DNA of 64,000 nt from positions 1-64,000 of the forward strand of contig NZ_JAJERH010000010.1 of NCBI RefSeq assembly GCF_016919725.2, written 5' to 3'. This document shows, one piece after another, positions 1 through 10,211 of this stretch. Within the stretch, counting starts at the first letter, position 1. Every line of letters starts with the position of its first letter. The stretch comes from Virgibacillus sp. AGTR. Lineage in GTDB: Bacteria; Bacillota; Bacilli; Bacillales; Amphibacillaceae. The notes beneath the pieces are model-generated. The model made no database searches. It saw nothing but the letters and a program-made list of their open reading frames with translations, and was not told the origin of the DNA. A program made the position numbers and the translations under genes.

Positions 1-79
1 AATTCATTAATGAATTATAGCTCGTTTTTGTGTTTCTTATTTACTTTTGTCCAGATTCTTTTTAATGACTAGATTAAAT

Positions 80-2830
80 TTATGCGGAATAATGTCTCTT
101 TACGACCTCAGCACAACGTGAACATAAAGCAGGGTGTTCACTATCTTCACCTACTGTTGTAGCAGAAATCCAGCATCGTTCACATTTTTCTCCAGCGTGT
201 TTATCAACTGCAACATGAACATACGAATAAGGCTTAGTTTCTGACGTATCATCACTTACCTCAGCCTCTGAAACAATTAAATATTGATGTAGCTGCTCAA
301 TAGACTGTAATACATCTTTCGTTTGCTCATCTTTCGGTACTAACTTTATTTTTGCTTCAAGTGACTTACCAATTATTTTCTCATTTCTAGCTTCTTCTAA
401 TGCCTTTAACACATCATCACGAACACGCATGAAGTGATCCCATTTTTCTACAGCAAATTTTGTTATTTCTCTCGACTCAGGAATGTCTGTTAATTGAACA
501 CTATCACTTTCTACTCCTGGAATATACTCCCACACTTCTTCAGCTGTATGCGGAATAATCGGTGTTAATAGTTTAACTAGAGACGTTAGAATTTCATAAT
601 AGCCTGTTTGAATACTACGTCTTCTATGATTATCCTTTGCTTCAATATATAAAATATCTTTAGCAAAATCCAAATAGAAGGAGCTCAAATCAACTGCACA
701 GAAATTATGAATTTGATGGAATATTGGTGAAAACTCATAGCTTTCATAGCTTACACGCACATCGTTTATTAATCGTTGAAGACGATAGAGCATATATTTG
801 TCGACATCTTCCAATTCTGTATCAGCAACTCGATCTGTTTTCGGATCAAAATCAGCAAGATTAGCAAGCATAAAACGGAATGTGTTACGGATTTTACGAT
901 ACGCTTCAGAAACCTGTTTTAAGATATCATTTGAAATACGAACATCAGCTTGATAATCTACTGAAGATACCCATAAACGAAGAATATCCGACCCTAGCTG
1001 CTTCTGTACTTTCCCAGGTTGAATTACATTGCCCAGCGATTTACTCATCTTTCTACCGTCACCATCAAGTGCAAACCCATGGCTAATAACAGTTTTATAA
1101 GGAGCTTTTCCAGTAACAGCTACTGATGTGGATAAGGATGAATTAAACCACCCTCGGTATTGGTCGCTACCTTCTAAATAAATATCTGCTGGACGATAAT
1201 GATCTTCTCTGCCAAGTAATACCGCTTCATGTGAAGATCCAGAATCAAACCATACATCCATAATATCCGTTTCTTTGGTAAACATATTGTTTGGGCTGTG
1301 CTCCGAGGTAAAGCCTTTAGGTAGTAAATCATTTGCTTTCCACTCGAACCAAATATTAGATCCATGCTCCTTAAATAAATCAGACACATGACTAATTGTT
1401 TCATCTGTAATGATTGGTGTTTTATCCTCTGCATAAAATACTGGGATTGGCACACCCCATGTTCGCTGACGTGAAATACACCAATCTTCCCTATCTCGCA
1501 CCATATTATATAATCTTGTTTCTCCCCATTGTGGATACCAATTGATAGCTTTGATTTCATCTAATATCGTATGACGAAAGTCCTTAATCGAAGCAAACCA
1601 CTGTGACGTTGCACGGAATATCGTTGGTTTCTTCGTACGCCAATCATGTGGATAGGAATGCGTTATAAATGCGAGCTTTAACAATGCACCGGCTTCGTCT
1701 AATTTTTCTGTAATTACTTTATTTGCTTTATCATAAAACAGACCTTCAAAGCCAGGAGCTTCATCGGTAAATACACCTTTTTCATCTACTGGGCAAAGTG
1801 CATCCATACCGTAACTTCTAGCTACGTAAAAGTCATCTTCACCATGTCCAGGTGCTGTATGAACACAACCTGTACCAGCTTCTGTTGTTACATGTTCTCC
1901 AAGCATTACTAATGATTCACGATCATAGAAAGGGTGTTTAGCGACAACCTTATCCGCTTCTTCTCCTTTAAAGGTTTGAATTACTTCTGGATTGTTCCAT
2001 TCTAACGCCTCTGTCACTGCTTCTAAAAGAGCGTGAGCAATGACAAACTTATCATCATTTACTGCAACTACAGCATATTCTAATTCAGGGTGGATACTTA
2101 TTCCAAGATTAGCTGGGATCGTCCAAGGTGTTGTCGTCCAGATAATAAATTTGACGTCAGATTCCAATAAGCCTCTACCATCCGTTACTTCAAATGAAAC
2201 GTAGATGGAAGGAGATCGTTTATCATGGTATTCAATTTCGGCTTCGGCCAAAGCGGATTCTGAAGAAGGAGACCAATACACTGGCTTTAATCCTTTATAT
2301 ATATAGCCTTTCTTCGCCATTTCTCCAAATACTTTTATTTGCGCGGCCTCATAATCCTTTGTCAACGTAATATATGGATTGTCCCAATCGGCACGTACAC
2401 CTAGCTTTTTAAATTGCTCCCGCTGGTTATCTACTTGTCCAAGTGCGTATTCAGCACAAAGTTTTCGAAATTCAGCAATACTTAATTCTTTACGTTTCAC
2501 TTTCTTATTTTTTGTCAGTGCTGTTTCAATTGGTAAACCATGTGTATCCCATCCTGGAACATATGGTACATGATATCCTGTCATCGATTTATAACGAGTA
2601 ATAAAATCCTTTAAAATTTTATTTAATGCGTGACCAATATGCAAATCTCCGTTTGCATATGGAGGGCCATCATGAAGAATAAATAATGGTTTCCCCTTTG
2701 TTCTTTCTAAGCTCTTTTTATATAGGTCCTTTTCCTCCCATTCTGACTGGCGAATAGGCTCTTTATTTGGTAAGTTTCCACGCATCGGAAATGCAGTTTT
2801 TGGCATTAATAATGTTTCTTTATAGTCCAT
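80..2830 (-). CDS. ileS: Isoleucyl-tRNA synthetase
   Basis: Class I aminoacyl-tRNA synthetase that charges tRNA-Ile with isoleucine in the cytoplasm. At 916 residues it has the usual bacterial length. The HIGH signature is at residues 64-67 ([11 protein letters not shown]), the KMSKS loop reads [11 protein letters not shown], and the C-terminal zinc-binding cysteines are visible as CERCW and CSRC. The start has a strong GGAGGAG ribosome site. It is preceded by a T-box leader, so expression should rise when tRNA-Ile is uncharged. It follows divIVA, as in B. subtilis, but has its own promoter. Identification is secure. Confidence 0.98.
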   Translation of the reverse strand: MDYKETLLMPKTAFPMRGNLPNKEPIRQSEWEEKDLYKKSLERTKGKPLFILHDGPPYANGDLHIGHALNKILKDFITRYKSMTGYHVPYVPGWDTHGLPIETALTKNKKVKRKELSIAEFRKLCAEYALGQVDNQREQFKKLGVRADWDNPYITLTKDYEAAQIKVFGEMAKKGYIYKGLKPVYWSPSSESALAEAEIEYHDKRSPSIYVSFEVTDGRGLLESDVKFIIWTTTPWTIPANLGISIHPELEYAVVAVNDDKFVIAHALLEAVTEALEWNNPEVIQTFKGEEADKVVAKHPFYDRESLVMLGEHVTTEAGTGCVHTAPGHGEDDFYVARSYGMDALCPVDEKGVFTDEAPGFEGLFYDKANKVITEKLDEAGALLKLAFITHSYPHDWRTKKPTIFRATSQWFASIKDFRHTILDEIKAINWYPQWGETRLYNMVRDREDWCISRQRTWGVPIPVFYAEDKTPIITDETISHVSDLFKEHGSNIWFEWKANDLLPKGFTSEHSPNNMFTKETDIMDVWFDSGSSHEAVLLGREDHYRPADIYLEGSDQYRGWFNSSLSTSVAVTGKAPYKTVISHGFALDGDGRKMSKSLGNVIQPGKVQKQLGSDILRLWVSSVDYQADVRISNDILKQVSEAYRKIRNTFRFMLANLADFDPKTDRVADTELEDVDKYMLYRLQRLINDVRVSYESYEFSPIFHQIHNFCAVDLSSFYLDFAKDILYIEAKDNHRRRSIQTGYYEILTSLVKLLTPIIPHTAEEVWEYIPGVESDSVQLTDIPESREITKFAVEKWDHFMRVRDDVLKALEEARNEKIIGKSLEAKIKLVPKDEQTKDVLQSIEQLHQYLIVSEAEVSDDTSETKPYSYVHVAVDKHAGEKCERCWISATTVGEDSEHPALCSRCAEVVKRHYSA

Positions 2831-2848
2831 TTATGCTCCTCCTTCTAA

Positions 2849-3110
2849 ATTAAAAAATCCCCTCTATCCCAAAAGGGACGAGAAGACTCGCGGTACCACC
2901 CTTATAAATTTGACTAACTGTCAAATTCACTCGAAATTCGTAACGTGAATGATCCCGTTCATTACTAATTCATTTCATAATGAAAGCTCAAGAGTGATTT
3001 TCTAAAAGTATTACTGTGTTGGGCTCCCACCATACCCCAACTCGCTATTCAGTAACTCACCTTTATACTAGCTCTATCCTTGCTTAATTTATTCAACTAA
3101 TGATTCATAG
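2849..3110 (-). promoter_or_regulatory. T-box leader of ileS (isoleucine tRNA sensing)
   Basis: The minus strand carries the conserved T-box sequence GGTGGTACCGCG at about 2889-2900. It is followed by a terminator hairpin (TCCC TTTT GGGA core) and a T6 run ending at about 2852, just before the ileS ribosome site. The 5' stem I region contains an AGTTGGGG...CCCAAC arm. The trinucleotide ATC at 2998-2996, in the context GAAAATCACTC, is the likely isoleucine specifier codon. Known function of the family: uncharged tRNA binds and stabilises an antiterminator. The exact stem boundaries are inferred by eye. Confidence 0.93.
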
Positions 3111-3124
3111 ACCTCTGTGTAAGA

Positions 3125-3153
3125 ATTATATGTAAAATAGCGACTAGCGTCAA
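3125..3153 (-). promoter_or_regulatory. Sigma-A promoter of ileS
   Basis: The minus strand reads TTGACG (3153-3148), a 17-bp spacer, then TATAAT (3130-3125). This is near-consensus and would start the transcript at about 3118, immediately upstream of the T-box stem I. It lies in the short gap after the divIVA stop, so ileS can be transcribed independently of the ylm-divIVA operon. Confidence 0.8.
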
Positions 3154-3156
3154 GGC

Positions 3157-3660
3157 TTATGATTCATTCTCTGCTAATTCTAGGTCTTCACCTATTTCCG
3201 CATCAAATAACTGTTCCCAATCATCAGTACCTATCATGTCCAACTGAGCTTCAACCAACATTTTTAAACGTGTACGAAAGACTTTGGCCTGTTTTTTTAA
3301 CTCTTCTACATCCATTGAAATACGACGAGACTTGCTTAGAGCTTCGTTAATAATGCGGTCAGCATTTTTTTCTGCCTCTTTAATTATTAATTTGGATTCT
3401 TTTGTAGCATTGCCTTTTAGCTCTTCGGCAGTTTCCTGCGCAATAAGAATTGATTTATTTAGGGTTTCTTCGATATTCGTAAAGTGACCAAGCTTCTCAT
3501 TTAAGTGATCTACTTGCTCCTTTAAATCCTTTTTCTCACGTATAACCATTTCATAATCTTTAATTACCTGATCAAGAAATTCGTTTACCTCATCTTCATC
3601 ATATCCGCGAAAACTTCTAGTGAATTCTTTATTATGAATATCCAATGGTGATAATGGCAC
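3157..3660 (-). CDS. divIVA: Cell-division / polar scaffold protein DivIVA
   Basis: Coiled-coil protein that binds negatively curved membrane at the septum and poles and positions Min and other partners. I prefer the GTG start at 3660, seven bases after AGGAGGTG, over an upstream GTG: it yields MPLSPLDIHNKEF, which matches the family start and places the membrane-inserting Phe-Arg pair (SFRGYDEDEVNEFL) at residues 17-18 as in B. subtilis. Residues 25-135 are heptad-rich coiled coil, and the tail is acidic (GEDLELAENES). It is the last gene of the ylm string, upstream of ileS. Confidence 0.95.
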   Translation of the reverse strand: MPLSPLDIHNKEFTRSFRGYDEDEVNEFLDQVIKDYEMVIREKKDLKEQVDHLNEKLGHFTNIEETLNKSILIAQETAEELKGNATKESKLIIKEAEKNADRIINEALSKSRRISMDVEELKKQAKVFRTRLKMLVEAQLDMIGTDDWEQLFDAEIGEDLELAENES

Positions 3661-3759
3661 AACAGCCACCTCCTATTAAAGTTGTTTCACAAAACGTACT
3701 ATCCCCATCTTACACTTTTATTCGACAAAAGGTAGCTAATTCCTGCATATTTAACAAAA

Positions 3760-4536
3760 TTATTTCAAGATTGCAGTAGTTACCTTAATTTTATCTTTTT
3801 TTGTTTTCCCCCTAATTTGTACCACTTTACTCCTTCCCTTACCTCTTAGTGATAATAGATCACCTTCCTGTAAGAGAAACTTTACATCTTCGATGACTTT
3901 AAAATTCACCTTGACATGTGACTTATTAATGTAAGATACCGCATCTTTTCTTGAAATCCGGTAGATTTCTTTAACAAGTGTATCAAGTCGTAAGGAGGAG
4001 ACGGTGCAATCTGATTCCTCCCAGTTCATTTGTTTCCGTTTAAATTCTGATAACGGCATTTCTTCCAACGTTATTTTTGTTGTTTTGATGGATAATAAAT
4101 TAGTCTTCACATATGAAGCTATTTCATCTGCAACGACGATTTGGATCAGGCCATTGTCCACGTAAATATCTCCAAGCTTTTTTCGTTTAATACCTAAAGA
4201 TAGAAATGCGCCCATTATGTCGCTGTGTGTCACATTTACAAATTTAGATTGATAACTAGCTTGTAATAATGTTAATTGAAAATCATCAGCTTGTATTGTG
4301 TCATAAAAGGGGGCAATTACTACCCGTTTCCGCTCCACATATGGATTTCCTCCATGATAGGCTAGTTTTACTTCATCGCCTTTGGAACCAATAAGCATGT
4401 CCATGATCTGCTGTTCACGAGGGTCAAGAAAATCTGTTAACCGTTGCTGAAAGGATCGCTCCACTTGTTCCTTCCATGACATGACCTGATCAATAAAGGG
4501 CTCCTCATCTTTCCTAAAATGCTGGTAGATCTCCAT
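3760..4536 (-). CDS. ylmH: S4-domain RNA-binding protein YlmH
   Basis: 258-residue protein of the YlmH family. The C-terminal third (about residues 178-245) is an S4 RNA-binding domain, seen as SSLRLDTLVKEIYRISRKDA followed by VKVNFKVIEDVKFLLQEGD. The N-terminal part is the family-specific region. Homologues act in ribosome-associated quality control; this role comes from family knowledge, not from the sequence. It is placed between divIVA and ylmG in the conserved order and is probably co-transcribed. Confidence 0.93.
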   Translation of the reverse strand: MEIYQHFRKDEEPFIDQVMSWKEQVERSFQQRLTDFLDPREQQIMDMLIGSKGDEVKLAYHGGNPYVERKRVVIAPFYDTIQADDFQLTLLQASYQSKFVNVTHSDIMGAFLSLGIKRKKLGDIYVDNGLIQIVVADEIASYVKTNLLSIKTTKITLEEMPLSEFKRKQMNWEESDCTVSSLRLDTLVKEIYRISRKDAVSYINKSHVKVNFKVIEDVKFLLQEGDLLSLRGKGRSKVVQIRGKTKKDKIKVTTAILK

Positions 4537-4547
4537 TGTTTAACCCT

Positions 4548-4814
4548 TTAAAAAACAAACATCTGGAAGAATTGTAATAACCCCATTCTTGCTAAATACA
4601 AGACAAAAATGGCGACGATTGGTGATAGGTCGATCATGCCGATCGGAGGAATAAACTTACGAAATTGCTCTAAATACGGTTCACATACTTTTGCTAATAT
4701 TTGTCCGAATGAAGATTCCCTTGCACCTGGAAACCACGACATAAAAATATATATAATTAACGCATAACTGTATATAACAAAAGCAGTATCTAATAATCGA
4801 TAAAGTCCAAACAT
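4548..4814 (-). CDS. ylmG: YggT-family membrane protein YlmG
   Basis: Small 88-residue integral membrane protein with two hydrophobic segments, at about residues 8-26 and 64-85, separated by a loop containing FPGARESSFGQ and the YggT-type stretch FRKFIPPIGMIDLSP. Its position next to sepF in the division string suggests a membrane or division-related role, but no biochemical activity can be read from the sequence. It is tightly spaced with sepF (7 bp) and ylmH (11 bp). Confidence 0.9.
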   Translation of the reverse strand: MFGLYRLLDTAFVIYSYALIIYIFMSWFPGARESSFGQILAKVCEPYLEQFRKFIPPIGMIDLSPIVAIFVLYLARMGLLQFFQMFVF

Positions 4815-4821
4815 TTATTTA

Positions 4822-5253
4822 CTACCATCCTTTTTCATATTCATCTTCCATAAAAGCGTCTGTAATCGTACCAGACACATTGACATTATCAGGTGTACAG
4901 AGGAATGTTTGTGCACCCAGCTTTTGTATATCGCCATTTACAGCATATACTGTTCCACTTAAAAAGTCGACGATGCGTTTCGCCTGATGATTGTCCACGC
5001 GTTGTAGATTAATAACGACTGCTCGGCGATTAACGATATTGTCGGCTATTTCCTGGGCTTCATTGTATGTCCTAGGTTCACATAGTACAACTTTAGAAGT
5101 TGGATTTTGCATACTAGTAAGATTAACGACATTTTGATTTTTATCTTTCGGTTGTGGTCTAGGATCATTTTCTAGTTCATCAACATCAACATATTCATAT
5201 TCATACTCATCTTCCATTGTGAAATAGTTTTTAATTTTGTTCTTTAAGCTCAT
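4822..5253 (-). CDS. sepF: Cell-division protein SepF
   Basis: FtsZ-associated protein that tethers and aligns FtsZ filaments at the membrane. The N-terminus ([11 protein letters not shown]) is the amphipathic membrane-targeting helix. An acidic linker ([17 protein letters not shown]) follows, then the globular SepF domain from about residue 60 ([20 protein letters not shown]...[14 protein letters not shown]). Length 143 is normal. A GGTGAGGTGA ribosome site precedes the ATG. It belongs to the ylmE-sepF-ylmG-ylmH-divIVA unit. Confidence 0.95.
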   Translation of the reverse strand: MSLKNKIKNYFTMEDEYEYEYVDVDELENDPRPQPKDKNQNVVNLTSMQNPTSKVVLCEPRTYNEAQEIADNIVNRRAVVINLQRVDNHQAKRIVDFLSGTVYAVNGDIQKLGAQTFLCTPDNVNVSGTITDAFMEDEYEKGW

Positions 5254-5262
5254 TTTGTCACC

Positions 5263-5940
5263 TCACCCTACTAATTTTGTACCAATTCGGATATGTGTTG
5301 CACCCTCTTCAATTGCTATTTCATAATCATTACTCATGCCCATAGAAAGATACTGACAAGGCGCATGCGTATAATTTTCACGTTGTACGTTTGACCTTAT
5401 ATCAGCTAATCTACGGAAAATCATTCGTAGTTTTTCTTTATCATCAATGTGAGGAGCCATTGTCATCAAACCAACTACATACACGTTAGGATAGTTTGCT
5501 AAGTCCTCTATAAATGGAATAACTTGGTCTGGATCAATACCATGTTTCGATTCTTCGCCGCTTACATTTACTTGAATAAAGCAGTTCACTGGATCAGTTG
5601 CACGTTTATTTATTTCTTTCGCTAACGATAATCTATCCAGCGAATGCAAAAAATCAACTTGATTAATAATTTCTTTTACTTTCCTAGATTGCAGTGTACC
5701 AATAAAGTGCCAGGTCCCTTTGTCTTTTAAAAGATTATACTTCTCTTGGAAGCCCTCAAGTCGATTTTCACCGATATTCGTGATGCCAGCTAGTATCGTT
5801 TCCTCTGTTCGCTCTATTGTAACATATTTCGTCACACCAATTATGGTGATGTCCTCCAGATTTCGATTACGCTTCAAACATGCTTGTCTTATTTTTTGCT
5901 GTATTGCTGTTAAATTTTGTGCTACATCCATTATTTCCAA
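5263..5940 (-). CDS. ylmE: PLP-binding homeostasis protein YlmE (YggS family)
   Basis: Pyridoxal-phosphate-binding protein of the YggS/PROSC family, an alanine-racemase-like barrel thought to buffer PLP. The PLP lysine is in IIGVTKYV (residue 38 counted from the TTG start), followed by the family signature IGENRLEGFQEKY and GMSNDYEIAIEEGATHIRIG near the C-terminus. Two starts are possible: TTG at 5940 or ATG at 5931 (MDVAQNL). The second aligns better with relatives, but neither has ideal ribosome-site spacing. It is adjacent to sepF. Confidence 0.94.
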   Translation of the reverse strand: MEIMDVAQNLTAIQQKIRQACLKRNRNLEDITIIGVTKYVTIERTEETILAGITNIGENRLEGFQEKYNLLKDKGTWHFIGTLQSRKVKEIINQVDFLHSLDRLSLAKEINKRATDPVNCFIQVNVSGEESKHGIDPDQVIPFIEDLANYPNVYVVGLMTMAPHIDDKEKLRMIFRRLADIRSNVQRENYTHAPCQYLSMGMSNDYEIAIEEGATHIRIGTKLVG

Positions 5941-5958
5941 TTCTCCTCCCTCGTATAA

Positions 5959-6768
5959 TCATGATGAAAAGCCAATAAAGCCTAACATTCTACCAGTTCT
6001 CCCATGATCTCTGCGGTGTGAGAAAAATAAGTCATTCTCTCGAAACGTGCAATAATTTGTTACATCTATATTATTACGTAATACCCCAGCTTGTAAAAGA
6101 ATATCTATATTTAATTGTTTTAAATCAAGTAAATATCGATTTATACCAGTTGGTAGAACTGAACTTTGTCTATGTGATAATGGAATCCTATCGATAACCT
6201 TTTGCTCTACTTCGTAAAACTGCTTTGTTATGCAAGGGCCGATAGCCACTAACAAGTCGCTCACATTTACCCCATGATTGGCTAGGGTATTGACCATATC
6301 ATCAGCTATCCCACTAACAGTACCTTTCCACCCTGCGTGTGCAATACCAATATAAGAAGTAATTGGGTCGAAGAAAAATAATGGAACACAATCTGCAAAA
6401 AATCCAGTACATAAAATCCCTGACGTATTTGTAATTAATCCGTCTGTATCTTTAATTGCCGTATCATATTCGGTTGCACCTTTACCTTTGTCATTTTCAG
6501 TGACAGCATGTATGCGTGTTTGATGGATTTGCTCTCCACTAACCCAATTATTTAATGGAATCCTTACATGATTAGCAATTATTTCTCTATTTTTTATTAC
6601 ATTTTCTGTACTATCATTAACATGTAACCCACCATTTAAGGATGCGTATGGTTGCCTACTTACTCCACCATGTTTTGTGGTAAATCCAACTTTTAATTTT
6701 TCATTTCGTTTTTGCCATTTTTCGATATGTAATATGGAATCATTGTGCTTGATAAAGGGCTCTGACAA
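5959..6768 (-). CDS. ylmD: Purine nucleoside phosphorylase-like protein YlmD (YfiH/PgeF family)
   Basis: 269-residue member of the YfiH/DUF152 (laccase-domain) family. Visible signatures are GGLHVNDS, CTGFFADCVPLFFFDP and IGIAHAGWKGTVSGI, which supply the conserved His and Cys metal ligands. Relatives cleave purine nucleosides or edit peptidoglycan precursors; which of these applies here cannot be decided. The start is TTG, preceded by GGGAGG. It lies upstream of ylmE in the conserved string. Confidence 0.92.
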   Translation of the reverse strand: MSEPFIKHNDSILHIEKWQKRNEKLKVGFTTKHGGVSRQPYASLNGGLHVNDSTENVIKNREIIANHVRIPLNNWVSGEQIHQTRIHAVTENDKGKGATEYDTAIKDTDGLITNTSGILCTGFFADCVPLFFFDPITSYIGIAHAGWKGTVSGIADDMVNTLANHGVNVSDLLVAIGPCITKQFYEVEQKVIDRIPLSHRQSSVLPTGINRYLLDLKQLNIDILLQAGVLRNNIDVTNYCTFRENDLFFSHRRDHGRTGRMLGFIGFSS

Positions 6769-6825
6769 TCTAACTACCTCCCACGTTCACTGCTTGTTTC
6801 ATTTTACCACAAAATCTGCTGTTTT

Positions 6826-7104
6826 TTATTTTCTTTCCTGAATAAATGGTTCATTATATAATTTCGGCTTTTCGACATCTTTTACGAGGATAACATCCGA
6901 TCCAATTCGAACAATTTGATTCCAATGGATAACAAGTTCTTCTGCCTTACCAAATAATCCACTTTTCTTATCCCTCGGAATGATTACAATTGCAAGAATT
7001 CTACCATTTGTTGTATCAATTTCTAAGTCATTGATATGTCCCAGTTTTCGACCATTGTCAATAATGATTACTTCTTTAATTTGTAGTTCAGATAATTTTA
7101 TCAC
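6826..7104 (-). CDS. ylmC: PRC-barrel protein YlmC/YmxH family
   Basis: 92-residue PRC-barrel protein (KLSELQIKEVIIIDNGRKLGHINDLEID, then ILAIVIIPRDKKSGLFG). The family is associated with sporulation gene neighbourhoods in Bacilli; its molecular role is unknown. The gene lies between sigG and ylmD, as in B. subtilis. A GGGTGAGGTGA ribosome site precedes the ATG. Confidence 0.9.
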   Translation of the reverse strand: MIKLSELQIKEVIIIDNGRKLGHINDLEIDTTNGRILAIVIIPRDKKSGLFGKAEELVIHWNQIVRIGSDVILVKDVEKPKLYNEPFIQERK

Positions 7105-7284
7105 TTTTATTCACCTCACCCTTACTCTATATATATGCATAACTTTTGTGATCTTTCATGGAACAATAAATTTACAAGATATCTTTGCGATTAGTTATAC
7201 AAGAATGCTTGCGTTGGAAGTTATAGATACTTATGACACGAACTCGTCAAAATTTGCAGGAGATTCGTTGTTTACTTCAAACAG

Positions 7285-7462
7285 GTTCGTAGCGACTAGA
7301 GCGAGTCAACGGAGATAAAGGAATCACTGTGAGCTTGTGAGCCGATGATGACTTAGATTAGGGTGATTCATGAAGTCGCATCGTTCCCTGGGCACTGAAG
7401 CTGGAAGCGGCTCAACACGCCCATATTTATCCAGATTGGCTAACACTTATAATTTCCTTAAA
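7285..7462 (+). repeat. Element A, copy 1 (left end degenerate)
   Basis: Dispersed repeat found seven times in this window. Diagnostic blocks are GTAGCGACTAGAGCGAGTCA, AGCCGATGATGACTTAGATT, GGCTCAACACGCCC and TATAATTTCC. This copy lacks the usual GCGCAAGCGC left end. It occupies most of the 483-bp gap between ylmC and sigG. No reading frame is preserved among copies, so it is non-coding. I infer an RNA-structured or mobile-derived repeat. Confidence 0.85.
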
Positions 7463-7471
7463 TTACCAGAA

Positions 7472-7537
7472 TAAAAAAGCTTGTAGACATTCTCTACAAG
7501 CTGAAAGTGTAGAAACACCTATAGCGTTTCTACACTC
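7472..7537 (-). terminator. Double hairpin terminator after sigG
   Basis: Two hairpins stand in tandem. The first has 10-bp arms AGTGTAGAAA / TTTCTACACT (7506-7536). The second has 10-bp arms AGCTTGTAGA / TCTACAAGCT (7478-7502), followed on the minus strand by a T6 run. Both lie downstream of the sigG stop codon, consistent with factor-independent termination of sigG. Confidence 0.85.
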
Positions 7538-7587
7538 TGAGGGAACAGATCCGTAATCTTCCCTTGACTATCTTAATAGCCTTTCAT

Positions 7588-8373
7588 TTATTCAAACATC
7601 TGTTTATTCATTTGTTTAATCGCTGCTTTTTCCAAACGAGAAACCTGCGCCTGGGAAATTCCAATTTCATCTGCAACTTCCATCTGTGTTTTTCCTTGGA
7701 AGAATCGTTTGTTTAGTATCATTTTTTCACGATCGTTTAATTGATGCATCCCCTCTTTTAAAGATAATTTATCAAGCCAGGTAGAATCCTTATCCTTATC
7801 ATCACTTATTTGATCCATTACATAGATCGGATCACCGCCATCATTGTAAATTGGTTCGAATAAGGAAACCGGATCCTGTATAGCATCCAATGCAAAAACA
7901 ATATCTGAATGGGGAATACCCATTTCTTCTGCAATTTCCATTGGGGTTGGTTCCTTTGATGTTTTGTTGATTAATTTTTCTCTTACTTGTAGTGCTTTAT
8001 AAGCAATATCGCGTAATGATCTAGAAACTCTAATTGGATTATTATCTCGCAAGTATCTTCTGATTTCCCCAATGATCATAGGAACAGCATAGGTAGAAAA
8101 CCTCACATTATGGGATAAATCAAAATTATCTATGGATTTCATTAATCCGATGCAGCCAACCTGAAACAAGTCATCAACGTATTCTCCACGATTATTAAAT
8201 CGTTGAATAACACTTAAGACAAGTCGCAGATTTCCGTTAACCAGCTCCTCCCGTGCAGATAAGTCTCCATCTCCTTGTTGCATTCTCTTAAATAATTCTC
8301 GCATTTCTTCATTCTTTAGTACAGGTAGCTTCGATGTATCAACACCACATATTTCAACCTTATGTCTTGTCAT
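7588..8373 (-). CDS. sigG: Forespore sigma factor sigma G
   Basis: RNA polymerase sigma factor active in the engulfed forespore. It has 261 residues; sigma-70 region 2 reads NLRLVLSVIQRFNNRGEYVDDLFQVGCIGLMKSIDNF...RFSTYAVPMIIGEIRRYLRDN, and region 4 ends in the helix-turn-helix KTQMEVADEIGISQAQVSRL. The N-terminal motif KVEICGVDTSKLPVL is typical of sigma G. A near-perfect sigma F/G promoter lies upstream, separating it from sigE, as expected for compartment-specific expression. Confidence 0.97.
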   Translation of the reverse strand: MTRHKVEICGVDTSKLPVLKNEEMRELFKRMQQGDGDLSAREELVNGNLRLVLSVIQRFNNRGEYVDDLFQVGCIGLMKSIDNFDLSHNVRFSTYAVPMIIGEIRRYLRDNNPIRVSRSLRDIAYKALQVREKLINKTSKEPTPMEIAEEMGIPHSDIVFALDAIQDPVSLFEPIYNDGGDPIYVMDQISDDKDKDSTWLDKLSLKEGMHQLNDREKMILNKRFFQGKTQMEVADEIGISQAQVSRLEKAAIKQMNKQMFE

Positions 8374-8412
8374 CTGCGTTCAACCCTCCCAGTTGGTGAT
8401 GCTGTTCATGGA

Positions 8413-8442
8413 CAGTATCTCCGACTGAGAAGATTTTTATGC
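8413..8442 (-). promoter_or_regulatory. Sigma F / sigma G promoter of sigG
   Basis: On the minus strand, GCATA (8442-8438) is followed by a 15-bp spacer and GGAGATACTG (8422-8413). Both boxes match the sigma F/G consensus as I know it (GYATA and GGNNANAHTR). It lies about 40 bp upstream of the sigG start, where B. subtilis has its sigma F-dependent promoter. The assignment to sigma F versus autoregulatory sigma G is by analogy. Confidence 0.7.
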
Positions 8443-8497
8443 AGACACTAGCATGAAGAAATACTCATAAAAACCTTCTTTACTTACAGCGACAAGG

Positions 8498-9217
8498 CTA
8501 GACCATTTTATTAAATTCTTTTTTTAATCGGCGAATAATTTTTTTCTCTAATCGGGAAATATATGACTGAGAAATACCTAACATATCCGCTACATCCTTT
8601 TGTGTTTTTTCTTCTTCTCCAATTAAACCAAATCTCAGCTCCATGATTTGTTTTTCACGGGCATTTAACTGTGACAGAGCATTCTTCAATAAGCTTTTAT
8701 CAACGCTGGACTCTAGATTTCTTGTAATTATATCTTCATCTGTTCCTAAAACATCAGAGAGTAGTAACTCATTTCCATCCCAATCGATATTTAGCGGTTC
8801 ATCAAAGGATACCTCTGATTTAAGCTTATTATTTCTTCTTAAATACATTAAAATTTCATTTTCTATACAACGAGATGCATATGTGGCAAGTTTAATTTTT
8901 TTCTCAGGATTAAAGGTATTCACCGCTTTAATAAGTCCGATTGTTCCAATACTAATTAAATCTTCAATATTTATTCCTGTGTTTTCAAATTTACGAGCAA
9001 TATAAACAACCAATCGTAAATTTCGTTCGATTAAAATGGCTCTGGCGGATTTATCTCCCTTTGGAAGTAAGACTAATAATTCCTGTTCTTCTTGCTTAGA
9101 AAGTGGTGGTGGTAAAGCTTCACTCCCACCAATATAATATATTTCATCTGATTTGAGTCCTAATTTAATTAAAATTTTGTACCACCATAAACGAAGGCGT
9201 AATTTTGTTGATCTCAA
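8498..9217 (-). CDS. sigE: Mother-cell sigma factor pro-sigma E
   Basis: Early mother-cell sigma factor, made as an inactive precursor. It has 239 residues, as in B. subtilis. The N-terminal pro-sequence ([17 protein letters not shown], then [15 protein letters not shown]) is intact and is the substrate of SpoIIGA. Region 2 reads [37 protein letters not shown]; region 4 ends with [20 protein letters not shown]. The start is TTG after GGAGAG. It forms an operon with spoIIGA, whose stop is 13 bp upstream. Confidence 0.97.
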   Translation of the reverse strand: MRSTKLRLRLWWYKILIKLGLKSDEIYYIGGSEALPPPLSKQEEQELLVLLPKGDKSARAILIERNLRLVVYIARKFENTGINIEDLISIGTIGLIKAVNTFNPEKKIKLATYASRCIENEILMYLRRNNKLKSEVSFDEPLNIDWDGNELLLSDVLGTDEDIITRNLESSVDKSLLKNALSQLNAREKQIMELRFGLIGEEEKTQKDVADMLGISQSYISRLEKKIIRRLKKEFNKMV

Positions 9218-9230
9218 AGCAATCTCTCCT

Positions 9231-10151
9231 TTATGCAGAATGAATTGTCGCTAATTTTATAATTTGTGGATGTAATAAACAATGATAGCTTTCATCTTTT
9301 GTTAGATTGGAAAACTGAAGCCCTACCAATACTTTACTCGTTACAATCTTTTGTTCACCATAATAGATAACTAATGTATCTGGTCGAATCGTAAAGAGAA
9401 ATGTACTATTACCTTGAACACCTTGATAAGGTACTAACTGCAAATATTTCTCCCACTCCGTTGGCAAACTATCCAAATCTAGTGATTCACTGCACTTACG
9501 AACTCGTTTCCATTCTTCTTCCGTAAACCAATTCTTCAAGAAAGGTTCGTCGCATAAGATTACCGGTTTTTTTGTAAGCGGATCGATTAATTGATTACCA
9601 CTATCAATGTACCCTGTAGTAGAATAGCTCTTTCCCTTAATTTGTATAGTTACTGGGCACAATTGATCATAGCGTATTTTTTCTGCAGCATGCTTGTCCA
9701 TACGGGATTTTGTAAATACCCAAACCAATGGAAACCCGATTACAACAAATAGCCAGCTTACTGGATCTCCAAAGCCGCTGTTAAAGGTCAGAAATCCATT
9801 GCTGTCTAAACCAAATGGACGCTGAAATAAATAGTGAATACCTATTAATCCACCTCCAATAGAGAAGGTAATAAAATAAAATAGCAGCAATAATTTTATC
9901 CAACGGTAAAAATTATGATAACCAAATGTAGTTAAGATAATGAAGCACGAGAACAAGAGTTTTCCTATTACACTGGTAAAAAAAGTATCAGGAAAATAGA
10001 GAGAGATAGGAACGAGTAAAGATGCAACAAATCCCCCAATTACTATGCGGATAATCCGTGTACTATCTCTTGCTAAAGCTTGTGTGAGCATTAAAAGCAT
10101 GATATCTAATAAAAAATTTAATGCCCAAACAGCATCCAGATAAATAGTCAC
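9231..10151 (-). CDS. spoIIGA: Pro-sigma-E processing protease SpoIIGA
   Basis: Septal membrane aspartic protease that activates sigma E. Several hydrophobic segments fill the first half (from [17 protein letters not shown]). The soluble protease half contains GYIDSGNQL, whose Asp is the expected catalytic residue. I choose the GTG at 10151: it follows GGAAGGAAAG at correct spacing and aligns with the family N-terminus (x-IYLDxxWxLN), giving 306 residues. An in-frame ATG at 10181 lacks a ribosome site. It is the first gene of the spoIIG operon. Confidence 0.95.
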   Translation of the reverse strand: MTIYLDAVWALNFLLDIMLLMLTQALARDSTRIIRIVIGGFVASLLVPISLYFPDTFFTSVIGKLLFSCFIILTTFGYHNFYRWIKLLLLFYFITFSIGGGLIGIHYLFQRPFGLDSNGFLTFNSGFGDPVSWLFVVIGFPLVWVFTKSRMDKHAAEKIRYDQLCPVTIQIKGKSYSTTGYIDSGNQLIDPLTKKPVILCDEPFLKNWFTEEEWKRVRKCSESLDLDSLPTEWEKYLQLVPYQGVQGNSTFLFTIRPDTLVIYYGEQKIVTSKVLVGLQFSNLTKDESYHCLLHPQIIKLATIHSA

Positions 10152-10211
10152 ACCTTTCCTTCCTTTCACGTATTCTGTCATATGAAAGATTTTAAATTAT
10201 TAACTTCATAA

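Noticed and set aside
1-16. Perfect 16-bp palindrome AATTCATTAATGAATT
   Set aside because: AT-only short palindromes are frequent here; there is no context at the window edge to support a role.
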